A stretch of 11,502 nt of DNA from contig DATKPC010000047.1 of the NCBI GenBank assembly GCA_035524275.1, positions 1-11,502 of the forward strand, in the 5' to 3' direction. The stretch is from DATKPC01 sp035524275. GTDB lineage: Bacteria; Pseudomonadota; Gammaproteobacteria; Burkholderiales; Burkholderiaceae_F. The position numbers and the translations under genes were made by a program. Below, one piece after another: positions 1 to 7,685 of the stretch; positions within the stretch are counted from its first letter, which is position 1; each line of letters begins with the position of its first letter. The notes under the pieces are model-generated. The model saw only the letters and a program-made list of their open reading frames with translations, did no database searches and was not told where the DNA came from.

Positions 1-215
1 GTCTCGTACTCCACGTGCGCCGTGTTGATCGTGATCCCGCGCGCCTTCTCCTCCGGCGCCGCGTCAATCTCGTCGTACTTCTTCGCCTCCCCACCAAACT
101 TCGTCGACAGCACCGTCGTGATCGCCGCCGTCAGCGTCGTCTTCCCATGGTCCACGTGACCGATCGTCCCCACATTCACGTGCGGCTTCGTCCGCTCAAA
201 CTTGCCCTTGGCCAT
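1..215 (-). CDS. tuf: Elongation factor Tu, N-terminal 71 codons (runs off left edge)
   Basis: EF-Tu is the GTPase that delivers aminoacyl-tRNA to the ribosomal A site in the cytoplasm. Only the N-terminus is present, starting at the ATG at 215-213 with MAKGKFERTKPHVNVGTIGH. The P-loop GHVDHGKTT lies near residues 19-27, and the switch I region with EEKARGITIN lies near residues 56-65. An AGGA Shine-Dalgarno (226-223) sits 7 nt upstream of the start. It follows fusA by only 41 nt on the same strand, so it is the distal gene of the str operon, as is usual in Proteobacteria. The remaining roughly 320 residues lie outside the window. Many Proteobacteria have two near-identical tuf copies; position suggests this is the str-operon copy. 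Identification is essentially certain. Confidence 0.98.
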   Translation of the reverse strand, partial: MAKGKFERTKPHVNVGTIGHVDHGKTTLTAAITTVLSTKFGGEAKKYDEIDAAPEEKARGITINTAHVEYE

Positions 216-256
216 TTCGGTGTCCTCTCTCCGATACCTTCTCTGACAGATCCGTT

Positions 257-2362
<2,106 letters not shown>

Positions 2363-2415
2363 GAGATTCACCATCCAGAGGACGCGATACAGCTGCCCGC
2401 GTCACAGCGTCCCGA

Positions 2416-2448
2416 CTGCCCATCCCCCGGAGTTGCTCCGGCGGGCAG
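2416..2448 (-). promoter_or_regulatory. Two-tier hairpin in the rpsG-fusA gap
   Basis: The 108-nt gap contains an inner perfect stem CCGGAG/CTCCGG (2427-2432 with 2436-2441, 3-nt loop). It also contains an outer stem CTGCCC/GGGCAG (2416-2421 with 2443-2448), separated by a 5-by-1 internal loop. No T-run follows on the minus strand, so it does not look like an intrinsic terminator. It could be an mRNA processing or stability element, or could modulate fusA initiation. The stems are seen directly; the function is inferred. Confidence 0.4.
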
Positions 2449-2470
2449 CCGTGGCGCCGGTCGGGGTAAC

Positions 2471-2941
2471 TTAGAACCTGAAATGCGCGAAGGCCTTGTT
2501 GGCCTCCGCCATGCGGTGCACTTCCTCGCGCTTCTTCATCGCGCCGCCGCGGCCTTCGGCGGCCTCCAGCAGCTCGCCCGCGAGGCGCAGCGGCATCGAC
2601 TTCTCGCCGCGCTTCTTCGCCGCCTCGCGCAGCCAGCGCATCCCGAGCGCGACCCGGCGCACCGGCCGCACCTCGACCGGGACCTGGTAGTTCGCGCCGC
2701 CGACGCGACGGCTCTTCACTTCGACCATCGGCTTCACGTTGCCGAGCGCCTGCATGAAGATGTCGAGCGGGTTCTTCGACGCCTTCGTGTTGATCTGGTC
2801 GAACGCACCGTAGACGATCCGCTCGGCGACGGCCTTCTTGCCGTCGAGCATGATGACGTTGATGAACTTGGCGACGTCGATGCTGTTGAACTTCGGATCC
2901 GGGAGGATCTCGCGCTTCGGTACTTCGCGACGGCGTGGCAT
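2471..2941 (-). CDS. rpsG: 30S ribosomal protein S7
   Basis: S7 nucleates assembly of the 30S head by binding the 3' major domain of 16S rRNA, and it lines the E site. The 156-residue length is normal for bacteria. It starts MPRRREVPKREILPDPKF and contains the conserved KSRRVGGANYQVPVEVRP stretch, followed by the GEKSMPLRLAGELLEAA-type helix and the RGGAMKKREEVHRMAEANKAF tail. A strong Shine-Dalgarno AAGGAAG (2954-2948) lies 6 nt before the ATG at 2941. In E. coli, S7 is the autogenous translational repressor of the str operon and acts in the rpsL-rpsG gap. That gap here is unusually long and structured, so similar feedback is plausible but not shown. Confidence 0.98.
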   Translation of the reverse strand: MPRRREVPKREILPDPKFNSIDVAKFINVIMLDGKKAVAERIVYGAFDQINTKASKNPLDIFMQALGNVKPMVEVKSRRVGGANYQVPVEVRPVRRVALGMRWLREAAKKRGEKSMPLRLAGELLEAAEGRGGAMKKREEVHRMAEANKAFAHFRF

Positions 2942-3054
2942 GGACTGCTTCCTTTCACGTTCAGCCGGTTGCTGGCCCCATCCTGACGGGCCACGACTTA
3001 CTGCCGCGGACCCTGCGCCTGCCTGCTCGGCGGGGTGCCGGTCCGGGCTCGAGA

Positions 3055-3080
3055 CCCGGGGCGTCGCGCCGACGCCCGGG
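3055..3080 (-). promoter_or_regulatory. GC-rich hairpin A in the rpsL-rpsG gap
   Basis: An 11-bp stem with one bulged base joins 3055-3057 to 3078-3080 and 3059-3066 to 3070-3077, with a 3-nt loop (3067-3069). The core is GGGCGTCG paired with CGACGCCC. No T-run follows on the minus strand, which argues against an intrinsic terminator. It lies 114 nt before the rpsG start, inside the interval where E. coli S7 binds its own mRNA. A regulatory or RNase-processing role is inference. Confidence 0.45.
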
Positions 3081-3089
3081 GTGGATCGT

Positions 3090-3110
3090 CGCCGCCCGAC
3101 GGGGGCGGCG
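3090..3110 (-). promoter_or_regulatory. GC-rich hairpin B in the rpsL-rpsG gap
   Basis: A perfect 8-bp stem CGCCGCCC/GGGCGGCG (3090-3097 with 3103-3110) encloses a 5-nt loop. It lies between hairpin A and the short CCCTGCGA direct repeats. In the mRNA the two hairpins are separated by only 9 nt. No T-run follows. Its role is unknown; candidates are S7 feedback, transcript processing, or partial attenuation. Confidence 0.45.
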
Positions 3111-3154
3111 CCCTGCGAAAAACCCTGCGAATAAAGCTGCCAAAGACCCTGCGA
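3111..3154. repeat. Three short direct repeats CCCTGCGA after the rpsL stop
   Basis: The octamer CCCTGCGA occurs at 3111-3118, 3123-3130 and 3147-3154, just past the rpsL stop codon on the minus strand (read there as TCGCAGGG). The flanks are A-rich on the plus strand. This may be simple sequence drift or part of an RNA-binding site. Confidence 0.5.
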
Positions 3155-3174
3155 TTACGACCCGGCGAGAAACC

Positions 3175-3552
3175 TTACGCCGCCTTCGGGCGCTTCGAGC
3201 CGTACTTCGAGCGGCCCTGCTTGCGGTCCTTGACGCCCTGCGTGTCGAGCGAGCCGCGCACGATGTGGTAGCGCACGCCCGGCAGGTCCTTCACCCGGCC
3301 GCCGCGGATCAGCACCACCGAGTGCTCCTGCAGGTTGTGGCCTTCGCCGCCGATGTAGGAGATGACCTCCTGCCCGTTCGTCAGGCGGACCTTCGCGACC
3401 TTGCGCAGCGCCGAGTTCGGCTTCTTCGGCGTGGTCGTGTAGACCTTCGTGCAGACGCCGCGCTTCTGCGGGCTGCCCTTCAGCGCCGGGCTCTTGCTTT
3501 TCGCATGGCTCGAAACGCGCGGGGTGCGGACGAGTTGGTTGATGGTCGGCAT
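3175..3552 (-). CDS. rpsL: 30S ribosomal protein S12
   Basis: S12 sits at the decoding centre and controls translational accuracy. The 125-residue protein has the expected length. It contains TTTPKKPNSALRK (the lysine altered in streptomycin resistance is here at residue 43) and GGRVKDLPGVRYH (Lys88, with Asp89 the residue methylthiolated by RimO in other bacteria). Both positions are wild-type, so the sequence predicts a streptomycin-sensitive S12. The start at ATG 3552 gives the standard MPTINQLVR N-terminus. No good Shine-Dalgarno precedes it; the nearest purine run is CAGAG about 11 nt upstream. An in-frame ATG at 3651 would add 33 residues but does not fit the family. It is the first gene of the str operon. 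Confidence 0.98.
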   Translation of the reverse strand: MPTINQLVRTPRVSSHAKSKSPALKGSPQKRGVCTKVYTTTPKKPNSALRKVAKVRLTNGQEVISYIGGEGHNLQEHSVVLIRGGRVKDLPGVRYHIVRGSLDTQGVKDRKQGRSKYGSKRPKAA

Positions 3553-3610
3553 GTCGGTTCGGGCTCTGCTGCGGCGGTGGTCGTCGACGGTCGGTCGCGC
3601 GGGCGTCTGT

Positions 3611-3653
3611 CGGGCTGGATCTTGCCCATCCTCGGGCTGGATCTTGCCCATCC
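3611..3653 (-). repeat. 22-bp tandem repeat in the rpsL leader
   Basis: Two identical 21-bp copies lie at 3611-3631 and 3633-3653, separated by a single base. Each plus-strand copy reads GGGCTGGATCTTGCCC within a slightly longer unit. In the inferred mRNA each unit can form either a GGGC/GCCC or a GGAT/ATCC mini-stem, and pairing between the copies is also possible. The repeat lies downstream of the predicted promoter, so it would be transcribed as part of the untranslated leader. Confidence 0.85.
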
Positions 3654-3683
3654 GGTGCCAATGCGCGGCCAGGAAAGCCCGCC

Positions 3684-3713
3684 AATCTACTCCGAAACGG
3701 AACAGGAGGTCAA
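3684..3713 (-). promoter_or_regulatory. Predicted sigma-70 promoter of the str operon
   Basis: On the minus strand a -35 box TTGACC (3713-3708, 5 of 6 to consensus) is followed after 18 bp by TAGATT (3689-3684, 4 of 6). Transcription would begin near 3677, giving a leader of about 125 nt before rpsL. It lies in the only gap between the upstream kinase gene and rpsL, where a str promoter would be expected if the operon is not read through from rpoC. Confidence 0.5.
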
Positions 3714-3746
3714 GTTGGTGCGGTGCGGCGGGAAATCAAGGGGGCG

Positions 3747-3769
3747 GGACCGGGGCCGAGGGCCGGTCC
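3747..3769 (-). terminator. Possible terminator hairpin after the kinase gene
   Basis: A perfect 7-bp stem GGACCGG/CCGGTCC (3747-3753 with 3763-3769) with a 9-nt loop lies 17 nt beyond the kinase stop codon. On the minus strand it is followed by a C-rich stretch and TTGATTT rather than a clean U-tract. It would separate the kinase transcript from the str promoter. Efficiency is uncertain. Confidence 0.35.
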
Positions 3770-3786
3770 GCCGCGCAACCCGTCCG

Positions 3787-6700
3787 CTACGGCTGCAGCC
3801 TCGTCACGATCCATGTCAGCAGAGCCTGGACCGTGGCGTCGACCGCGCCGGCGAGCGTCTCGAGCTCGGCGCTGGCGACGGCAAGGTCGCCGCCGGCCGT
3901 CGCGTCCTCGATCCGGCCGGCGAGCGCTGCGGCGGCGCCGGCGCCGATCGCGCCGCACGACCCTTTCAACGTATGCGCGAGCCGCGTGACCGCGGAGGCG
4001 TCGGCCTGCGCGAGCGCGGCACGCAACTCGTCGACGTACTCCGGGGCGGCCTCGACGAAGGCGGCGGCGACCTCGGCGAGCAGTTCCTCGTCGCCGCCGA
4101 TCCGCTCGCACGCGAGCTTCAGGTCGGGCCGGTAGTCGGTCGCGGCCGCCGGCGCCGCGGATCCCGGCGCCAGCCGGACGGTCGATGGGGTCGTAGCGGC
4201 GTCATCGTGGGGCACCTGGAAGGCTCCGGTGGCGCGGCACAGCACCTCGGAAAGCTGGGCCGCGGTATAGGGCTTGGAGAGGAATTCGCACATCCCGGCC
4301 CGGGCGCACGCCAGGCGGTCGACCTCGCCGGCATTGGCCGTCAGCGCGATGATCGGCGTCGAGCGGCCGGACCCGGCCTCGAGCGCGCGGATGCGTTCGC
4401 TCGCCTCCAGGCCGCCCATGCCGGGCATCTGCATGTCCATCAGGATGGCGTCGAAACCGTCGCCCGGCCCGTCGGAAGAAAGGCGCGCGGCGACGGCCGC
4501 GATCGCGGTCGTGCCGCTGGCGGCGTGCGCGATGTCGCAACCGAAGCGGCGCAGCAGCTCGGTCGCGAGCTTGCGGTTGATCGCGTTGTCCTCGACCAGC
4601 AGGACCCGCAGCGCGCGGCCGTCGAGCGCGAGCCGGCCGCGCCCGGCATCCGCGGCCGGCGCCAGCTGCGGCGCCGGCGGTGACGCCTGCTGCAGCCCGA
4701 GCTGGAACCAGAACTCGGATCCGTGCCCCAGCTCGCTTTCGACGCCGATCGTTCCGCCCATCAGGTGCACGAGGCGCGTGCAGATCGCGAGCCCGAGCCC
4801 GGTGCCGCCGAACTTGCGCGTGATCGACGCGTCCGCCTGCGTGAAGGCCTCGAAGATCCGCGACCGCTGGCCCGGCGGGATCCCGATCCCGGTGTCGCGG
4901 ACGGCAAACCGCAGCGTCGCGCCCGATGCCTCGGATGCCGCGGGCGTGCCGGACGCCGCGGCGCTGCCGCGGCCGACGAGAATCCGGACCGACCCGGTTT
5001 CCGTGAACTTCAGCGCATTGCCGACCAGGTTGACGATGATCTGCCGCAGCCGCAGCGCGTCGCCGAGATAGTGATCCGGCAGCGTCGGGTCGACCTCGGT
5101 CTCGAGCGCGATCCCCTTGTTCTGCGCGCGGACCGATTCGATCCGCGCGATCTGCGAGACGAGCTGCCGCAGCGAGAAGGGCGCCGGCAGGATCTCGAGC
5201 CGGTTCACCTCGATCTTCGAAAGATCCAGGATGTCGTTGATGATCTCCAGCAGCGCCTGGCCGGAGGCCTGGATCAGTTCCACGTATTCGCGCTCCTGCG
5301 CGCCGAGCCCGGCGTCGTGGAGCAGGCCGGCCATCCCGAGGATGCCGTTGAGCGGCGTGCGGATTTCGTGACTCATGTTGGCCAGGAATTCGCTCTTCGC
5401 GCGGTTCGCCTCCTCGGCGCGCGCCTGCGCCTCCTTCAGCGGCGTGATGTCGGCGCGGAAGCCGACGATGCCGCCGTCGGCCGTCGGCGCCTCGGCGATC
5501 CGCAGCCAGCGGCCGTCCGGCAGTTTCTGCTCGATCGTCCCCTGCGGGTCGAGGTGCTGGCGCATCCGCTCCGCGACCCATTCGTCCTCGCGGCCGATCG
5601 CCTCCGGATACTGGCCGCGGCGCACGCCCTCGCGCAACGCGTCCTCGAAACGCACGCCCGGCACGAGGAAGTCGGCGGTCAGCGCGTACAGGTCGCGATA
5701 GCGCTCGTTGCAGATCACGAGGCGGTCCTCGGCGTCGTACAGGACGAAGGCGTCGGACAGCGAATTGATCGCGGTGCGCATCTCGTCCTCGGCGCGCTTG
5801 GCGCGTTCGCGCGCATCGACGAGCGCGTCCTGCGCCGCCTTGCGGAAGGTGATGTCGGCCTGCGTGCCGACGAGGCGCACGGCACGGCCGGCGGCGTCGC
5901 ACAGCCCGACGCGCGCGCGGACGTTCATCCAGCGCCAGACGCCGCCCGCGGTGCGCAGCCGCAGCTCGACGTCGAGGATCGCCTGCGGGTCGCGCTGCAC
6001 CGCGCGCAATGCCTCCTCGAAGGACGGCACGTCCTCCGGGTGGATCAGCGCGCCGAGTTCCTCCAGGTGCATCCGGTCGCGCGCCGGAAGGTCCATCAGC
6101 GCGTACCACTGCGGGCTCAGGTTGACGGTCGCCGCGACGAGGTCGACGTCGAACAGCGCCAGCCCGGAGCCGTTGAGCGCGAGATCGAGCTGCTCGCGCT
6201 CGCGTTCCGCCCGCGCCTGCAGCGCCACGATGTCGCCGACCTCGGCGAGCGAGCCGATCAGGCCGTCGACGTTGCCGTCGTGGCGCAGGAAGACGATCTG
6301 CCGGCCGACGACGGGCCGCTCCTTGCCGCTCGCATCGAGGAACGTGTCCAGCCGGTGGATGCCGCCACGGGCGAGCAGCGCCAGGTCTTCGGCGAGCGCG
6401 CGCTGCCCGCCGGGTCCCGGGACCAGCTCCGCGACGGTCTTGCCGAGGCACGCGGCGCGCGGGATCTGCGTGATGTCCTCCCAGGCCCGGTTCACGCCGA
6501 GGTAGCGCGCCTGCGCGTCCTTCAGCCAGACCGGCTGCGGCACGGAGTCCAGCTGCTGCTGCGCGCGGCGCAGCTGCTCGTGGGCGTTGGCGAGCGACGC
6601 GCGGTCGGCGAGCGCCTGCGTCGACAGCGCGTCGACGCGCTGCGCCAGCAGCGCCAGCGTGGAATTGGCGTCGCGCACCGCCAGCGCCGAGGCTTCGAGC

Positions 6701-6789
6701 GCCTCGGTGCGCGTGGCGAGCAGCGACTCGGCGCGTGCCCGGGCGCAGCGTTCCAGTTCGAGCGCCTCGTTGGGCGAGTGGTCTGACAT
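3787..6789 (-). CDS. Soluble hybrid histidine kinase: coiled coil, three PAS-like regions, HisKA, HATPase, REC, HPt
   Basis: This is a 1000-residue sensor kinase containing a complete internal phosphorelay. Residues 1-80 are Ala/Leu/Glu-rich and probably coiled coil. PAS-like regions follow at about 80-190, 205-320 (PAS_3 type, with WRWMNVRARV) and 340-455. HisKA carries SHEIRTPLN with His474. The ATPase has the N box (Asn587, Asn591), DTGIGIP (632-638) and GGTGLGLAI (661-669). REC spans about 727-850 with Glu733/Asp734, phospho-acceptor Asp785, Thr817 and Lys839. HPt spans about 885-995 with His939 in AHTLKGSCG. There is no signal peptide or membrane segment, so it should sense a cytoplasmic cue. 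The start at ATG 6789 is favoured over one 20 codons upstream by an AAAGG (6801-6797) 7 nt away. It is divergent from a CheY-like regulator, its likely partner. The ligand is unknown. Confidence 0.93.
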   Translation of the reverse strand: MSDHSPNEALELERCARARAESLLATRTEALEASALAVRDANSTLALLAQRVDALSTQALADRASLANAHEQLRRAQQQLDSVPQPVWLKDAQARYLGVNRAWEDITQIPRAACLGKTVAELVPGPGGQRALAEDLALLARGGIHRLDTFLDASGKERPVVGRQIVFLRHDGNVDGLIGSLAEVGDIVALQARAEREREQLDLALNGSGLALFDVDLVAATVNLSPQWYALMDLPARDRMHLEELGALIHPEDVPSFEEALRAVQRDPQAILDVELRLRTAGGVWRWMNVRARVGLCDAAGRAVRLVGTQADITFRKAAQDALVDARERAKRAEDEMRTAINSLSDAFVLYDAEDRLVICNERYRDLYALTADFLVPGVRFEDALREGVRRGQYPEAIGREDEWVAERMRQHLDPQGTIEQKLPDGRWLRIAEAPTADGGIVGFRADITPLKEAQARAEEANRAKSEFLANMSHEIRTPLNGILGMAGLLHDAGLGAQEREYVELIQASGQALLEIINDILDLSKIEVNRLEILPAPFSLRQLVSQIARIESVRAQNKGIALETEVDPTLPDHYLGDALRLRQIIVNLVGNALKFTETGSVRILVGRGSAAASGTPAASEASGATLRFAVRDTGIGIPPGQRSRIFEAFTQADASITRKFGGTGLGLAICTRLVHLMGGTIGVESELGHGSEFWFQLGLQQASPPAPQLAPAADAGRGRLALDGRALRVLLVEDNAINRKLATELLRRFGCDIAHAASGTTAIAAVAARLSSDGPGDGFDAILMDMQMPGMGGLEASERIRALEAGSGRSTPIIALTANAGEVDRLACARAGMCEFLSKPYTAAQLSEVLCRATGAFQVPHDDAATTPSTVRLAPGSAAPAAATDYRPDLKLACERIGGDEELLAEVAAAFVEAAPEYVDELRAALAQADASAVTRLAHTLKGSCGAIGAGAAAALAGRIEDATAGGDLAVASAELETLAGAVDATVQALLTWIVTRLQP

Positions 6790-6855
6790 CGACGGACCTT
6801 TGCGCGAGTCGTGGTTCCGGTCAGTCGACTCTAGGGTCGGCCATGGCAACGCGGT

Positions 6856-6882
6856 GCCGGAAAAGCGATGCGTTTGTCCGGC
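6856..6882. promoter_or_regulatory. 27-bp near-palindrome between the divergent kinase and regulator genes
   Basis: Arms 6856-6867 (GCCGGAAAAGCG) and 6871-6882 (CGTTTGTCCGGC) match at 10 of 12 positions around a 3-bp centre. It lies roughly midway in the 178-bp divergent gap, 66 bp from the kinase start and 85 bp from the regulator start. This is a good position for an operator acting on both promoters. I could not find convincing -35/-10 pairs here. The binding protein is unknown. Confidence 0.4.
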
Positions 6883-6967
6883 TTATTCCGGGCGTCGATC
6901 GCCGAACCGGCGTCTAGGATTCCGACGGTGGGCTGTCCAGGCACGTGAAACCGGGAGGTTGCGACAG

Positions 6968-7456
6968 ATGAACGAGGGTGTCACCCCAGTGGAAAGCGAC
7001 GAGGAGGCCAAGGCGGCGGAAGCAGCGCCGGCGGCGGCCCCCGCGGCGCCCGGCCCGGCCGCCGCACACGACGGCCTGACCGCCGTCATCATCGAGGACG
7101 ACACGATCTCGCGCACGCTGCTGCGCGGGATCCTGCGCAATTGCGGCGTCGTCGTCGTCGGCGAGTCGTCGCTGGGGCGCAAGGGCGGCGAGCTCGTCGC
7201 CTCGCACGAACCGAACATCGTCTGCCTCGACATCGGGCTGCCCGACATGGACGGCACCGAGCTCCTCGGCGCGATCCGTTCGCGACAGCCGACCGCCCAC
7301 GTCATCATGGTCACCGGCGTCTCGGAGACCGAGCGCGTTCGCGCGGCGCTCGCCGGCGGCGCGGTCGGCTACATCGTGAAGCCGTACAGCGAGTCGCGGA
7401 TCCGCTCGACGCTGAATCGGTTGTTTCCGGGCTACAACTTCGACGCCCGGCGCTAG
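6968..7456 (+). CDS. Single-domain CheY-like response regulator with Ala/Pro-rich N-terminal extension
   Basis: The 162-residue protein is a lone receiver domain, so it signals by protein contact or passes phosphate onward rather than binding DNA itself. Residues 1-35 are acidic, then Ala/Pro-rich, and look disordered. The receiver starts at LTAVIIEDD with acidic residues Glu43, Asp44 and Asp45. The phospho-acceptor is Asp88 in CLDIGLP, followed by the switch Thr116 in MVTG and Lys138 in VKPY. GGGAGG (6953-6958) lies 9 nt before the ATG. It is transcribed divergently from the hybrid kinase, so its Asp88 is the natural acceptor from the kinase HPt His939. That pairing is inferred from position. 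No output domain is present, so the downstream effector cannot be named. Confidence 0.92.
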   Translation: MNEGVTPVESDEEAKAAEAAPAAAPAAPGPAAAHDGLTAVIIEDDTISRTLLRGILRNCGVVVVGESSLGRKGGELVASHEPNIVCLDIGLPDMDGTELLGAIRSRQPTAHVIMVTGVSETERVRAALAGGAVGYIVKPYSESRIRSTLNRLFPGYNFDARR

Positions 7457-7685
7457 GTTCCGGGCCCCGACCGGCAGTCGACGGGCGCAAATCGGCGAGA
7501 ATGCGCGCCGGCGGTCGCCCGCGGTTCGCCAGATGGCGGCCAGGCTGTGCACGCATCGCCAGGTTCCGCGTTGAATCCGTATCGGGACGCCGCGCCAGCA
7601 GCGCCCCGCCCGGTTCCCACGTCCAACCCTTCGACACGTCCGAGTGACCAGACCATCGATGACGCCAAGCACGGGTACCCGCGCC

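Noticed and set aside
2363..2374. Upstream fusA start giving four extra residues (MVNL)
   Set aside because: The standard EF-G N-terminus begins at MARKTP, which also has a GGTGA element at suitable spacing.
3055..3110. Intrinsic terminator between rpsL and rpsG
   Set aside because: The hairpins are strong but no U-tract follows either on the minus strand, and rpsG is expected to be co-transcribed with rpsL.
3553..3651. N-terminal extension of S12 from an in-frame ATG at 3651
   Set aside because: It would add 33 residues before the standard MPTINQLVR start, arises from an ATG inside the tandem repeat, has no Shine-Dalgarno, and gives a length outside the S12 family norm.
2935..4683. 582-residue plus-strand open frame across rpsL and the kinase 3' end
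   Set aside because: It is antisense to rpsL and the kinase, has low-complexity composition, and shows no recognisable domain.
4723..6786. 687-residue open frame antisense to the hybrid kinase (and a 749-residue frame on the same strand as the kinase at 4202-6451)
   Set aside because: Both have low-complexity Arg/Ala/Asp composition without motifs, while the overlapping kinase frame has every expected catalytic motif.
6790..6849. Kinase start 20 codons upstream at 6849
   Set aside because: The ATG at 6789 has an AAAGG at good spacing, and the extra residues run through the probable promoter region.
6841..6862. Sigma-54 promoter (TGGCA...TGC) in the divergent gap
   Set aside because: The GG-to-GC spacing is 9 rather than the required 10, and the flanking consensus is poor.
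7457..7685. Additional gene or RNA in the gap between the regulator and the exported protein
   Set aside because: I found no frame with a ribosome binding site, no tRNA-like fold and no convincing promoter; only GC-rich sequence is visible.
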